From: Toxotes chatareus
Taxonomy: Eukaryota; Chordata; Actinopteri; Toxotidae
DNA: 64,000 nt
Assembly: GCA_016801885.1 (NCBI GenBank)
Contig: CM028898.1
Coordinates: 5,005,677-5,069,676 of the forward strand
Reading direction: 5' to 3'
Shown: positions 10,340-25,034 of the stretch, one piece after another
Numbering within the stretch: the stretch's first letter is position 1
Layout of the letters: every line of letters begins with the position of its first letter
Notes under the pieces: model-generated
Told to the model about the DNA's origin: nothing
The model's database searches: none
What the model saw: the letters and a program-made list of their open reading frames with translations, nothing else
Translations under genes and position numbers: made by a program

Positions 10340-13300
10340 CAAATCAAAGTGTATTTCTTTTATTTGCAGTACATGTTTTTTTTATTTTTTTTTTTATTTT
10401 TTAAGAGGTGGCATCATCAGATCCCAGTGCGTGTATTCTAGTAGTGCACTTCTTCGTTGGTTGCGGTTTTTGGGACGCGCAGATCCAGGAATTCTTAAAA
10501 CTACTTGCATGGCTGGATTCACTAGCAAACATTACAAACCAGCACCATACATATAATGATTTCTTGTAGGTATTTACTCGTCTTTTTTGTGTTTATTAAC
10601 ATTATTGTCCTTACCACGCCCCCAAGTCAAAATCTGTCTGCCATACTGTGACTCAAGAAACTTAGTGTCTCTGAATCAAACCCTGGCTGACAGATTTGTT
10701 TGGCGGGTAAGACTGATTACGTAACATTATGACTATAAACAAGTCACAGAAATAAAAATTGATCTTATTCATAAAAAAGGAAAACATGGATTGACAGTAC
10801 CAAACATTTTCTTTACCTTCAGGAGACAGCTAACAAAGGCTAGGCCCATCACATACTACTAGCACAGTTTGCTGAAGGTATTGCACATTTAGATTAAAAA
10901 CAAAAAAACAAAAAAAAAAAAAATACAAATAACAATTCTCTTACTTCTAGGTGAAGTATACATAATGTACAAAACTAGAAGTCTGTTGTTGAAACCGACA
11001 AATAGTACACTTTCAAATAAATAAATAATGGAATCTGTTATTCACACGTCTTCGATAGCTAATTCTGCAGGCGACTAAATATATGCAAGAACTGGCAGAA
11101 ATTCAGCGTGAGGTAGTTCATCAAAGCCGACTTAAATCAGAATGACATTGTTTGGAGAGATGCAGAAATAATAATTAAAAAAAAAAAAGTAACAACAACC
11201 TAAGAAGAAAAAGGAACTCAAATTACAGCCCCTAACGTTGGGCTAGAAAATTAAGAGCACTTAAGACAGCAAAGTGTTTTTCTCTGATTGATTCTTTTTA
11301 GCTAATTCGACAAATGGGTACATGTCACTGTTTTTTCCCCTGTTATTTGCTGCCTTTTTACAGCTGTGACACTGTTTAAAGTCCTAGTTTTTACTCCTTG
11401 TCTGTCGAAATACTACTATACTCACTTACTACTGGACAGTACCAGTTTTTGCGGCGGTAATCTACAGTAACTAAATGCAGACTGAATTAAGTGTTGTACT
11501 GTACTACTAAGGCTCTGCAGCTGTATCTTGCTAGTGAACCCTTGATGCTAAATAACTACCAAACCGTTCTTTTTCCATTCTGGTGACGGAAAAGAAAAGC
11601 AGGAGCTGTTGCACCAGCTGTTCGTAAGTTCGAACTTAGTGTCATTACAACTTATAATGTGTTTACAAAGTTTGCAAAATTTAATTGGGTTGCACCACAC
11701 AAGCTGGCTCCTCTGTAGAATTAGGTTGTTGCTAAATATTTACGCCCTCTAACTGCCAGGTTTAACTGTTGTGCAGCTTACCGTCAAAGCTAACATTATC
11801 TTGCTAGTATATCAAATATTAACTGTTATGTAGCTACTGTATCTGACTATATCTATCTATATATATATATTACCCGTTTATACTGACGAATATGAGGTAA
11901 TGTGATATGGTTGATGTTCCTGCCAGACACCTGATAAAATTTTGTTTAATAATGATGTAAACTGAGAAATTTTTTAAATGTGAAATTCCAAAGAAATAAA
12001 AACAGTAGCTCAATTTACAAAAGATTATACTAATATTGTCAGACTAAGAAACCAAATAAAACTAATTAGGGTTAGGGTTAATTCTGAAACATGAATACTT
12101 GCATAAATGTATAAATCAAGTAATACCTATGTTTACAAAGGCAGTTTAATACACCATATGGCCTACTAAAACTGTCAGTGGAAGTTATGTTACAGCTTGT
12201 GATGCTACAATTCCAGTTTCAATAGCTGATTGATTTTGATCTGACAGGGCTACAGATCGTTTTTGGCAGCCAGTTTTCTCATTGCTCTGGCTTTCACTAG
12301 CAGAGACAGTCTGAAAGGTTTGATGGTCCAACCCAATTTTGTAAATTAGCAGCTTGAAGCAAGCGAGTTGTTGCTAAGAACTTCGGAAGGACGCACACAC
12401 TTGATGATGGATTTACGAATAGCTGGTGCAAGTTCAGAGCTTGAAAGAGAGAGTGAGCCATAATCACGCCTTTAAATGAATGGTTACGTCTGTGTTAGCT
12501 CTAAATAGTTGGTATTCAATAACAAATTGGCTAAGCAGAGCACAGCACAGAGCTACAGGTATGTTACAGCCTAAAGACGACCATTTATGCCACTTTCGAA
12601 CTTTGAGCTTACAAGATTAATGTCCATGTCAAAGACCAAGACAATCACACAGTCTGTGTGTTTGAACAACCCTAGCACAGTGATATTTATGCCTCTGCCT
12701 CTCCACAACAACTGCTCATGATCCGTGACAGAGTACAACACATCTAGACTCTTGTGGAAAGCAGGTTTAATTATGCAACCTCAATAGATGGCGCAAAAGG
12801 CTAAACTAGAAAATACCATCAACTCCTCAGTTTTAGTTAGGTTTAAGCTTATACAGCTAGTTCAAACTTTTCAGTTAGTACTTTAAAAACGAATACGCCA
12901 GAAACACTGTAGTTGTTAAGCTCAGCCTCTCAGAAATGTGTTTGTGACTTAAGCACCAATCTGCCTTTTAACCAAAAACATTACCTAAAACCTTCCACAA
13001 AATACTGAGAATACTGCAGAGTTCACTCGTTTAGTTTGCTCCAGTAGTAGAGTGACTTTAAAACTTAACTTTTCAGTTCATTTTTCTACAGTCATCACGT
13101 TGAATTAGTATTCAAAAAAAAAAAAAAAAGCCGAAAAACTGTTATTACTTTTTTTTTTTCACTTTGATGAAAGACCTTGATAAAACTGCCTTTTCTTCTG
13201 AAATGACTCAAACATAAGCGTCTCGCCGAAAACACCATCACCTTCTTTACCCTGCAAGACACCACAGTCTCCCACCCGAGGTTCAAAATCAAAACAAGTA

Positions 13301-14988
13301 GAAAAATAGACAATACATTTGTGAGAACTACAACCTCATCATCCATTATTGGTTTGATATGGACACTAACTGCTATAATCCAGATACCATAAAAACCTAC
13401 ACATAATGAATACACTTCCTCCCACGTACTTAGGAATGAATGACAAACAACAGGCACTTTTCCTTTCAAAAACAAATCAGAAACACTTAAAAAGGGCACT
13501 ATTATTGCATACAGTAAGAATAATTTGTTTCTTTTGACTCGGCTTGCTTGTGCTGTTGTTTAACATGCTAAGTTTTAGGTTCTTTTATTCATAACCACAG
13601 GCAAGTCTGGTACGCAAAGTGTTTGGCCAATTTCTAGATTTAAAAAAAAAACTTTCAAAATTTCCAAATTCACAAATGTACATTACTAATAACAGGATCT
13701 GGTAGTAGGAAGCAGACATTTTTTCAAACTGTTCCATCAGGCTGCAGAATCGCTATCCCTCCGAGACACCAAACACCGACACGTTCACATGCGTTCTCAA
13801 TATCGTAATTCCCTACTTGACTGAAGCACATTCTACTTACACCATCACCGATTTTACAACTTCACACAACTCTACGTCTCGAAAAACCTCCCGAAACACA
13901 ACGAAAAAACATTCTAAAGTCCTGAACGGTTAACAATACCTCACTGTCAGAGCAAGCGCTCCATACGTCCAGTCCCTCCAAAGCAATACCACCAACTCCA
14001 TTTCCATAACGTCGCACTCCCTGTTGCAGACAAGAGAAGAGGTACTTTAAAGCACTTAAAACTTACAGAAGTTACAGAAGACAGTTATCAAAATGCTCTT
14101 TTATCTTGCGGGACCTCACTGTGCCATTATCAATCCCATAGCTTAAATGCAGATTGTAAAATGAATCATATAGTGAAAAAAAATCTCAGTATTTTTGAAA
14201 TTTTGACTGAACAGGAAGTGAAGAATGCGCAAATTATAAAGCTTTCATTAAAGTTGAAATTTACAATGTAGGCTGTAGTAGTGACTCACAAGAAAAAAAA
14301 ATCTTTTTACAAATAAATCTAAACGACCTTGAAATAAATGGATATGTCAAATGCATTTTAACCTTATCCATATTATATAAAATAAATCAGGTAAGGGGAG
14401 TACTAAGGACATGTATCAATTAAATTATGTTTCAATGGCTCACTGCAAACTCATATTGAAGATAAAACTACATCTACCATAAAATCTGTACAAACTCAAT
14501 CTACATTTATATGGCAAGTTGTAAAAGCGAGTGAAAACAAATGACTTTCAACAGAAAAATAGATCACATTAAAACATTTTACAGATATTTCTTTAAATTC
14601 TCACTGTCGGTTAATACAAACCGGAACATAGTGAAATCATAAAAATTCTCTTATCGTCATCTTAGGTTTCTGAAAAAAAAAATTAAGAAATGCCACAATA
14701 AATTACAGCTAGGACTCAAATGAAGAGAAATCCTAATTTAAAAAAAAAAAAAAAAAAAGACTAATAACTGTCATAAAAAATAAAGAAAAAAGATCTGTCC
14801 TTTCAGAAATATTTCTCAAACAGCTAGCTGGCTAATCGCTACACTACTAAAGACAAGCACAGAGAGGAGGTGGGAGGAGGCAGATACAGGGGGCGGGACC
14901 AAGAGCCAGTGTCAGGCTGGCGGCCCCAGAGGTGACTAAGGGGTGTGGCCGAGCCAAGCCCAGGACCAGGAGGAGGTGTAGATGATAG
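10340..14988 (-). other. mapk8: mapk8 3' UTR (end inferred)
   Basis: About 4.6 kb of A+T-rich DNA follows the mapk8 stop with no coding exon on either strand that I can support. On the minus strand AATAAA occurs at 10359-10364, the last good signal before arhgap22. Homopolymer A and T runs and a short TA repeat near 11855-11870 are present. The gggttagggtta at 12068 is too short to be telomeric. A long JNK1 3' UTR is usual in vertebrates, but the end point is inferred. Confidence 0.45.
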
Positions 14989-17900
14989 TCATCTGCAGCA
15001 GCCCAGGGGGCCGGTGGTCATAGCAGCGGCGGCGCTGGCCGTCTCCAGGCTGCTGTCAGTGTCAGTCAGAGTTGGGTCTGTGGACATGGAAGAGATGTCG
15101 TTGGCGGAGGCGGAGGAGGATGTGGAGGGGTGGTGCTGGTGGGGGCTGCTGCTCACTGTTGCACCTGTGCTATGAGAAACAGGAGAAGGCCTGTGGTCAG
15201 CCATCGAAGGTTGTTGTGTGACTGTAGCTGAGCTCATAAAGTCTGAGTAATGCTGGAGAGGTGGAGCTCTTCTACACTGCAGGGGACGTATTATTATGGA
15301 GATTCTGCTTAATAATCCTGTGTCACTTGTAGATTTATGCCAAAGCTAAGTAGGGTCATTAGAGAACATGAAATAAGACAAATCACTGTGCTAATTCAGT
15401 CACTCTCCTGCACACACACACACACACACACACAGTGTGATTCCATTAGAGGACGTACTGAAGTTCAGTTAGAGCATACAAAGATGAGCTTAAAAGAAAA
15501 TGCTGTCCCGTCCTGTCCTGTCGGGTAAGAACAGAAATCTGAAACCTGCCTTGTGTAAACAGAGCAGGCTGGTGGTGGTGGTGCGATGGTGTGGGGAGTT
15601 TTCTTGTCTCACTTTGGCCCCTTAGTACCAAACAAATCACAGTTTGAATCCCACATTCTGTCTGAGTACTGTTCCTGACCATGTACACCCCTTTATGGCC
15701 ACAGTTCACCATTTTCAAAGCAGGATAATGCTCCATGTCACACAGCAAAGGATCGTTTTGAAGTGGTTTCAGGAACACGACAGTGAGTTTGGTGCACTTC
15801 AGTGTGTCACTTCTCCAACATCTGGTGGAATCCATGCGTCAAGGACTGAGGCTGTTTTGAGAGCAAAGGGAGGAACTACCCAGCATCAACATGGTGACTG
15901 ACTCTCAAACACACAAGAAACTCCACTAACCTATGGAGGGAGGCTGTCCCCTGATGACGCCATTCTTTGTCCTCTCTTCCCAGTCCAACACTTCTTTATA
16001 TATCAACTCTGCAACAAAATACAAGCATTTGGTTCAGGTGAGAAAAAAGAAATTATGGCAGATATGACTTTAGGAATGTGTATGCTATATCTACCTTTTA
16101 AATCTGTCTCATAAATAGAACTTTGTCCCAAGAAAGCTCACAAGCCTTAGGTCTTTTTTCTTTCTTTCTTTCTTTTTTTTTTTTTTTTACAGGATAATCT
16201 AAGGGAGAGACACATGATGACATGTCCTCCAGCAGTGCGTGTGGAATCAAGAAACACCAACATGTCACACCTCAGGTGTGAATCTCCTGCTGTCATCATC
16301 GCTCTCACAGCCCTGAAAAGAGCATCGACACTGAGGAAAGCCCTGTGCACACACATTAGGTATAGATCTATAATTCTGACCTTTCCTCTGACTGACCTAT
16401 GTTAAACAACCATTTTCTCAGTGTTCTTCCTGTTGAAGATCATAGCCAAAACTGACTCATTTTTGTCTTTATATTGATATGAAAATACCACAGATTGATC
16501 CGTCAGAGTGTAAAATTGTCTTCTACACAAGAGCAAAGATTTGGATGCAGATAATTGATGATATAATGTGTGTGTTTCGGGCGGTGAGAACAGGACACCA
16601 AGAAGAAGAGGTAAATGAATGCATTTATGAATTCAGACAGACTACGCGGAGGAACGTTCACCTCAGTTTGAGAACGAAGATTAAATGTCCCACAGGCTGC
16701 AAAGAACAAAGCCAGACCAACTTATGCAACATGCTGCAAAAAGCTAAGCACTTATGACGGCTTATCAAAGAGGAGAGGAGTAACAGAGGAGCTCTCCTAC
16801 CTTTCCACTCCTCCACTGTGTGCTCTCTCTCATCCAGCTGCTTGTCTGTGATCACTGGTGGTGGCTGCAAGACAAACACAGACAGACACACGTTTGCTAT
16901 ATTTCAGACCAGATGATCAAAGTAAAGTAAAAATTCTAAAATGTTAAAATATCTCAAGACAAAATATACTAGAGCTGCAGATATGACTGTTTTCATTACT
17001 GATTGATTTAACCATTGTGTCCTCAATTAATTGATTATTTGTTTTGCCTGAATCAAACTCGTGATTTAAGTACTAGGACTGTTTAACCTCTCAGTCCACC
17101 TAGAGAGGGGAAACTCATCTGCTGCAGCTCAGGGCTCAAACCCAAAACCTACAGACTCAGCTACTGATGGCACGAGATAGAAAACCGCTGCATTAAACCT
17201 TCCACAAATTAAACCCATTTAATGCTGATTTTATTTTTCTGCTTTGGTGTGCACAAATCTTCCCAGCAAAGTACCACAAACTACAAAATTCAAATTTATA
17301 GCACTGACAGAGTCGGAATAAACTACCCCCAAAGCCAGCCGTGAGATAGAGTTATCCGTCCACCCCAGAGTCAGACTGAGATTTGATGGATTTGTGCAGT
17401 GTCAGAGCAAACTCTGTATACAAATCTGCGCTTTTCAAGGCTGAGCTGTCAGTTCTGAGGAATCTTTTCATCCCACAGAGGAGAGGGGAGGGAAGAAAGC
17501 AACAATTCACTTCATCTCCCAATCCGTCTGATCACAGGCAAAATCAATTTGCACTGGATGAGTCACTATGTTTGCAAGGAGAGCACAAGGGATTGTCACC
17601 AAACACGAAGTCTCGACTTTAAAAACGTTTTCAGACTTTCTGAGAACCACGGACGTCCCAGCACAAACACACATTTTGCACGCAGAGAGCATTTTCTGCG
17701 GATTAGCTCAGTTTTTGAGCATAAAATTGATGCACCGTTAATTAAGAATATTAGTACTTACTGCTTCCACTTCAGTCGGGTCGTACCACACGTTGATGTA
17801 TGGGTGCTGGAGAGCTTCGTCCACTGAGATCCGTTTTGACGCATCGATAACCAGCATCTTGGATAGTAGGTCTCGGGCTTGGCTCGCTGGAGAGAAATAG

Positions 17901-20900
17901 TGGCGGAAAATAAGATAAGATTTCAAATGAACAGATTTTTGTTTCTGCAATTTCTTCCAGTTGGGAGTGTCTGGCTTCGTTAATGTGATGAATTTCCTGT
18001 TAAAACAGGAAGTTGGGGCAGGGAGGGACCATTCACAAGTGTGAGAGAACTGAGTATCTTTGAGGGAGGAACCAACAGTTTAATCTGATGGAGAGGGTTT
18101 GGAACGGCAACTGTTCAGAAATCTAACACTTTCATTAGTTGGAACTTATGTGAAGAAGTCACTAACGAGGATTCTAGTCAGCGATGGGGTTTTTTTTAAA
18201 GGTCCCCTATGGGATTTTTTCTTGTAAACAAAGTGGTGTTTATATTCAGTAACTCCCACTAACTATCGTTTTGTGTGCATCCTTGACACCTAACAAGCAT
18301 CTTGTGTGCTTGTGTGCACCCTTAGGTGTGATATAAATGAAGCAGGGACTCACTCATATAGTGCTACCACTGGTTAAAACTCCACATTGTGCCTTTAAGT
18401 CTTTAAGCCTTCTGACCAGAAAAATCAGACCAGTAACATTTAATGGGTCATGTTGTCTTTGTATTTTAGTTTGTCAAGAGCATCCACCTTCATAATCACG
18501 TTCTGTCTGAAAGCCTTGCCAGTGTGGACTATTAAAGCTCTGATACATGCAGTCTACCCAGAATACTTCAGGGGAATACACTGTTGTCACATATTCCTGC
18601 CTGTGTAAATTAATGAGGACAGAAAAGGATGAGTTTTTTGGGGGTTTTTTCCCCCCATCTTGCAACAGCTCGGCGGGCGCTTACTGTGAGTGTTCCTGTC
18701 ATCTTCTCTCCATTTACACACGAAGACACGCTTGAGGTAAATTCCTCCTTCCTTCACAGTAAACAACTTGGTCCTGAACTGTCAGCTTCCGTAATAAGCG
18801 CTTAATCTAAGGCAGCTACTGAAAATGTATCTGTCACTTGGGCTTTGCTGTCAGCAGATGTTTGTAACGTCGCAAACACATGGTGCAACACACGCTGATG
18901 CTATATCGAGGAAAACTTTATACTGCTGCTTTGCAGGGGCATGAATACACACTCACTGAGTCACCATGGACCCATTATATTAATCCTCCAATTACAAAAA
19001 CAGCCATTTAAGCCACCTGTCATAAATTCTAGCCAGCTTTAAGATAGTCTTTTGTACAAATTTAAACCAGCAAAGAAGAAGCTGATTGTGGCTGACACTG
19101 ACTTCCTCATTATTCCTGGCACCTTCTCGTATGTGATAAAACAGTAATGTGAATGTTTCTGCTTCAGGCTAGACAATCGCTGCACCTGTAATTGGGCAAC
19201 TATGCACCAACATGGTTTTAACTCATAGCAGGCAATAAATTCACAACCTTAAAAGCAGTTTTCTTGTGCTGCAGCAAGCCTTTACAAGACGAACTAACTG
19301 TGCCATCTTTACCTTTCAGCTTGTTGTGTTCAGAGTCTGCAGGAAACAGGACATCGGGGAAGAGCTTCTCGAAGCTGTAGCCGGCGTACCGTGGCCGGTT
19401 CTCCACGTAAGTCCTCACTGACTGGTTGAGCTTCATCAGGAACTCCTGAGATGGCGTCCCCAGCTGTTCGATCACCTTATTCCACTGGTCGATATCTTAT
19501 GATTAAAGCATTAAGAAAAACCCTAGGCTGGGTTTGGACAGAAAGAGTGACCATTCCCGAGTTGGTCTGGGTCATTTTGAGCTGATGAATAATGAGAGAG
19601 AGCTATCCGGAGTTGCTATGTGTTGTACTGCATTGCTCCTGAAACACTTGTGTAACTTAAGTGTGCTGAAAAAGAAAATGTCAAAACTGTTACCGAGCAT
19701 GCAATAACTGGGAGAGATTTCTCAACTAGCTGTGAAAGTTTGTCTGAAGAGTGATGAGTTTACTAGTATTGTAAGTTTTACTTATAAAGAAAGGTCGTAA
19801 CAGATTTAAATCTCATTCAAACCTGAGGAAAATCAGTCAGGATGGACTGTGTGGGATACATACACTATGAAATGTGTTGCAAAAATTATTTCAAACATCT
19901 GGACTATACAAGGTGAGGCAGGTGATGCTCCACTTAAATGGTCCAGATGCTGGAAATATGTATGCAACTTGTTTTTTTTTTTTTTTGGGGGGGGGGGGGG
20001 GGTAGACAATAAAACACACATAAATACAGATGTAACATGTACAGATCAACCTGGAGGACACAAAGAAATTCTTGTTCACATCTTTGTTCATCCTTAAAGA
20101 ATGAAGGACAAGGACAAGCCTGGTCGACGATTACGTCATTGCTCATTAAACGTCTGTTAATAATTATATTAACAGGAGCAGCAGTTACAACAATTTTACT
20201 AGTAATAGTTATAATATTTCATTTTGGCTGCAAGTAACATCTGGCCTCCCATTGTGTGCAAAGATATGAACAAGACGTCAGACAAAGGATGAGACAAGAT
20301 TTCTGGGGGTTTGGATGAAGGTCCAACTCAAGGATACGATCAGTGCCTGGAAACAACACACTACCCCGGACCATTTCAGCCATGATGCAGCCAACAGACC
20401 AGACATCAACTGAAAAATGAAATGACAACCACTGAATTAGCATGCAGGACTGAAAACCAAAGAAAACAAAACAAGACACAAATCAAAAGAACAAAAGGGT
20501 CAAATAAAAACAAGACATGATGTACATGCCAGGTAAAGTGTGTGATACGTGACAAAAATGAACTGCATGCAGTTGAGTGCGCTATCAAACCTGGGTCAGC
20601 GTCCCACAAGGCTAAAGAAAATTATTATTATTCTTTTTGGCTAGCGTTAACTTCATATGCTGCATATTTCTCCAAAGATCCAAAGAAGAAGTGTTTAATA
20701 TTCCTTCTACTTCAGGTGCAATGAAGTGAAACTCTAACTTTCAAGGTCTTCTGAACATGTTTCTTTTCAGAAATGCATTTTAACACCCTCTGTATCCTCA
20801 CTGCTATATATGTGGTACATGTTAAACTGAAATATTCTGATTAATAAGGCCAGAAATGATTAAGTTTGAGCTTTGCTGTCACCCCCATGTGTGACACTGC

Positions 20901-23900
20901 AGACTGAGCTTCACAGATATTTGGCACCAGTTTATTCAGAATCATATTCTAGATAAAGACTTAGCAATTCATTATTTTGTGTGACTGTTGTTATGGCATC
21001 TACGAACACATATGGAAAGCAGTTTGAGGACATAAGAGGGTTTTTTTTTTTTTTGCCGTTCAGTTCTCTGCTATGGATGAGCAAACTATTAAATTCTATT
21101 TTGGGTTTTTTTCAGGTGACTGTCATGGAGCTTAAAGCAACAGGGCTGCTGCTGAGGTGAGTGAGGAGGGAGCTGTGTGAGTTTGCGTATCTGTAGGAAG
21201 AGCAGGTGGGTGGATGCAAGTCGAGGTGTCAGGCATATCCGAGAAATAGAATTTCTATAGTTGCTCACAGGATGTGATCTCCGTGCGATCCATCTGATGA
21301 AAAATAATGGTTTGAAAAGACTTTTTTTTTTTTGGGTGCAATTTGTTTCACAAGAAATGCCAGACACTGCTGCAAGCAGCTCAAGGATACAATCCCTTCC
21401 TGGAAAAAGGATTTTGTGGCGAACCATTTCTGCCATAATGCAGCCCACAGCCCAAATATCCACTACATATGCGCAGCATAAAAGAAGGGAGAAGAGAATA
21501 AGCAAAAAAAAATGCAACAAGTCAGCAGGAAAAGTTAGTGTCAATGATTTTGGTCATAAGAAATAAGGATGAAAGATAATTATTATCTAAATGTTTTGTT
21601 GTAATGGAGCATTACTTCTTAGAATTCACCCCATGATGTCTGTACTAAAGAATCTTTTTTATCTGCAAACTGAGATTTGTATTTAGTGTCTGTACACATA
21701 AAGACTGGCAACAGGGGGAAACAGCCTCAAACTAGCTGTTTCCCTCTGCTATCCATCTTTATGCTAAGCTAACTATAGCCTACCTCTAGCTTGTAACAGA
21801 CAGATATGAGAGAGGTATCAATGATCCCATCTAAATCTCAGTGAACAAGCCTATTTCCCAAAATGCTGAACTACTCCTTTAAGACCATTTTCCATAAATG
21901 ATACGTTCCAAGCGGGAGCGCTAAGTGAATCTGCTCAAGCATGCACAAGTGCCTGTATCCATACTGCCATTTTTCTTTTTTTTTGTTTTTTTTTTTTTTT
22001 TTTTTTTAGCCAGGCTTTATCGAGCTCAGGACAGGCAACCACTTAATAAAACATCAAACGCATGCGCAAGCACTGCTGGGCACTGGAGTCCCCCTGACAA
22101 GAAGTTTCCCACAAAGCAGTGATGCCCAACGTGCCAGCCCCTCCCCCCAAGAGTGACCTTTACAGGAAAAGGGAGTGTGTGTGTGTGTGTGTGTGTTTGG
22201 GAGGTGCAGTTGAAACATCTCAGAAAGGGGAGGGCCATGCAGCAGGCCAGGCAGCAGCTCCTCATTGGCCAGTCGCTGTCAAGAAGCCGCTTCCTCCACT
22301 CACCATTGGCCTGGTAGCCCATGCCCAGGATGACTTCAGGGGCGCGGTAGTAGCGGGTGACCACGTAGGGCGTCATGAGGAGGCCGGTCGCGGCCGTCCT
22401 GGCCAGGCCAAAGTCTAGGATCTTTAGAGTACAGTCAGACTTCACCACTATGTTACTGGGCTTCAGGTCCTGGATGGAAAACACAACACAGAGTTACTTG
22501 ACTGATACTGAGATGGCACTTATTTATATTATTTTATTTTATATTTATTTTATATTTTTGGGCTTTTCCCCTAAGTTGGGTGTTTTCATGTCAGTGCTAC
22601 AATATGTGCTGCACAGCTTCATGTCAATCACATGACACCTACAGGAAGAAACCCAAGCCTCTGCTAAGTAATAAGACATGTATTTAGATATAACTGTAAC
22701 CAGCACTGGCTTTTTTTCTTTTTTTTCTTGAAGAGACCTGAATCCTGTCAAACAAGGCTCATTGCCTGTGGCTATATTCTGCAAATGTCTATCTGCCACA
22801 TGATTTAGTACAGCAGCTAATTTGTCTGCCATAACAGGATTGACTAATTCGTTTTCAGCGTAATTTACACAGCAACAATTACACTGGAGAAGTATGCAAT
22901 GACTGCGACAACAGCTCCCAGCCAAGTGTCCAAAAACGTCCAGGTGGCTGCTCACCGGCAAACAATACAACTCATCTCAGGAAGGTTTAAGTGCTTTAGA
23001 AGTACAAATCCTCATCATCATAATCAGCATCATCACCCCCTAACAATGAAACCGTCAAACTAAAGTACAGTCGATTGTGCTCGAATGCCTTGATGGGTAG
23101 GAAAGCCTATTCTACAGCGAGTGCTTTGCAGTGGTGAGCATCTTAAAGAGGACGAGAGAGCTTTCATCCCAGAGACAATGGCCACAAAAACAAGAGAGCT
23201 GAATCTTTGGCGACCATGACTCATGTTGCATCTGTTCACCTTATGAAAGCTTTGCGTGCTGAGCCGCGCCAAAGCGAGCGAGGCTGGTTAGCTACGCCTG
23301 TGGCTCAATTAGTTCTGGCTGGCAGAGCATGAGGAGCTCCGCTAATCTACTGCTGCTTCTTTCACTGAGGGTGATTGACAGACTGCTGTCCGTGTGTGTG
23401 TGTGTGTCTGTGTGTGTGTACACAAGAGGGATCCTTTGTATATTGCTGATGCTGCTTCGGGGTGTGTGTCTCATACTGTGTGTGTTGTTTCAAGGTGAAT
23501 ATGAGCACCTGAGAGTGTGTATGTGTGTATGTGCTTGTATTTATGTCGTTTTAGTCATTTTTAAAGTAAAATTGTGAAGTATTTGCAGTTTCTAGCTCCT
23601 CCAGTGTGAAGATTTGATGCTTTTCTTTGTGACACAGGACAGTAAACTGAGTGTCTTTGGATTTTGCAGTGTCGGTTGAACAAAAAGGAGACATACAAAG
23701 ATGTGACCTTCGTCTGTGGGAAATTATGATGGGCATTTTTCACTATTTTATAGTCTGTACAGACAAAACAATTAATAGATTAATCCAAAAAAATCTGAAG
23801 ATTAACCCCTTGTTAAAATAATGTTTAGTTACAGACCTAGTTATATCTCCTTTGAGATAAGTAAAAAAAAAATATCAGGTTGAAGTTTTAAATGGGGTTA

Positions 23901-25001
23901 TGGCCCTGCTGATTTCTTTCTCTGCACCCAAAAAAAAAAAAAAATCCTCCAATCTTCTCATTAATCTCATCTCTTATCAAGACAGCAAATGAGCAATTGA
24001 AGTTCAAAGTGTTGAACTATTCCTTTAACCCCAAACTTTCAACTTTTAAACACTGGACAGGTTTTAAATTTAGCTTACGCTGAGTTTTCAACACTGTCTA
24101 TAACATTTTTTTCTAGATGATAACTGGCAACCACATAAATCATTTTATTAACTTATCACTGGTGGCAGCCTTGTTATTTGCTGTAAATTTCTGAACACAA
24201 AATATCCAAGGTTGCCAAGTCAAGAAAGGCTAATTTACAGCTGCATATTGGTTTGATCTTACGTTATGTGAGGCCTAATATGTGGAGCTGATTGATGGTC
24301 ACTGTTTTGTGGATATGTATACAGTATATGAGTGAGTCTCACCCTGTGTATGATCCCTGCGGCGTGTAGGTGTTTGATTCCACACAGCATCTGGTAGAGC
24401 AGGTAAGACAGCCTCTCGTGGTCCAGCTCCATCTGAATCACCTGGCAGAGGTTGGCATCCATGAGCTCCATCACTAGATACCTGCAGGGAAACCACAGAG
24501 GGTAAAACAAACAGGCGGGTGGACATACCTGCAGTATTTTAATTATTTCATATGGGATGTGGCCATATTTGTGACTAATGGAACAGAGTAATGCAACTGA
24601 AACATATTAAAAATGCTATTTAATATGATCAGAGAGTATGTAAATGTATTATGTTATTAAAAAGTAACTGTAAGGACTCTAAGTCCTGGACTGTTAGTTC
24701 TTCACCCATGCAGCACTTTTTTTTGCATGGCATTTACAAAGTGACAGTAAGTGTTTTCCTTTTCTAAACAGTGATGATCTTATATTATCTGGCAGCTGTT
24801 ACATCATCAGTCCCTTCAATCCTCCTACATGGGGTAAGGAAATAGTGACAGATTTTACTCATTTATATATTTTATTTTTTATTTTTACTTAAGGAACCGT
24901 TTAAAAGTGGGTCGATATTTGTATATACTCCATATTTTAAAACCATACACAGACTGAAAATGAGTAAAATACACTGTCACGTAATGTTTTTGTTGTTCAT
25001 T

Positions 25002-25034
<33 letters not shown>

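Noticed and set aside
12068..12082. Telomeric repeat (gggttagggtta)
   Set aside because: Only two units. The similar patch at 30188-30206 is equally short and imperfect. Chance or low-complexity sequence.
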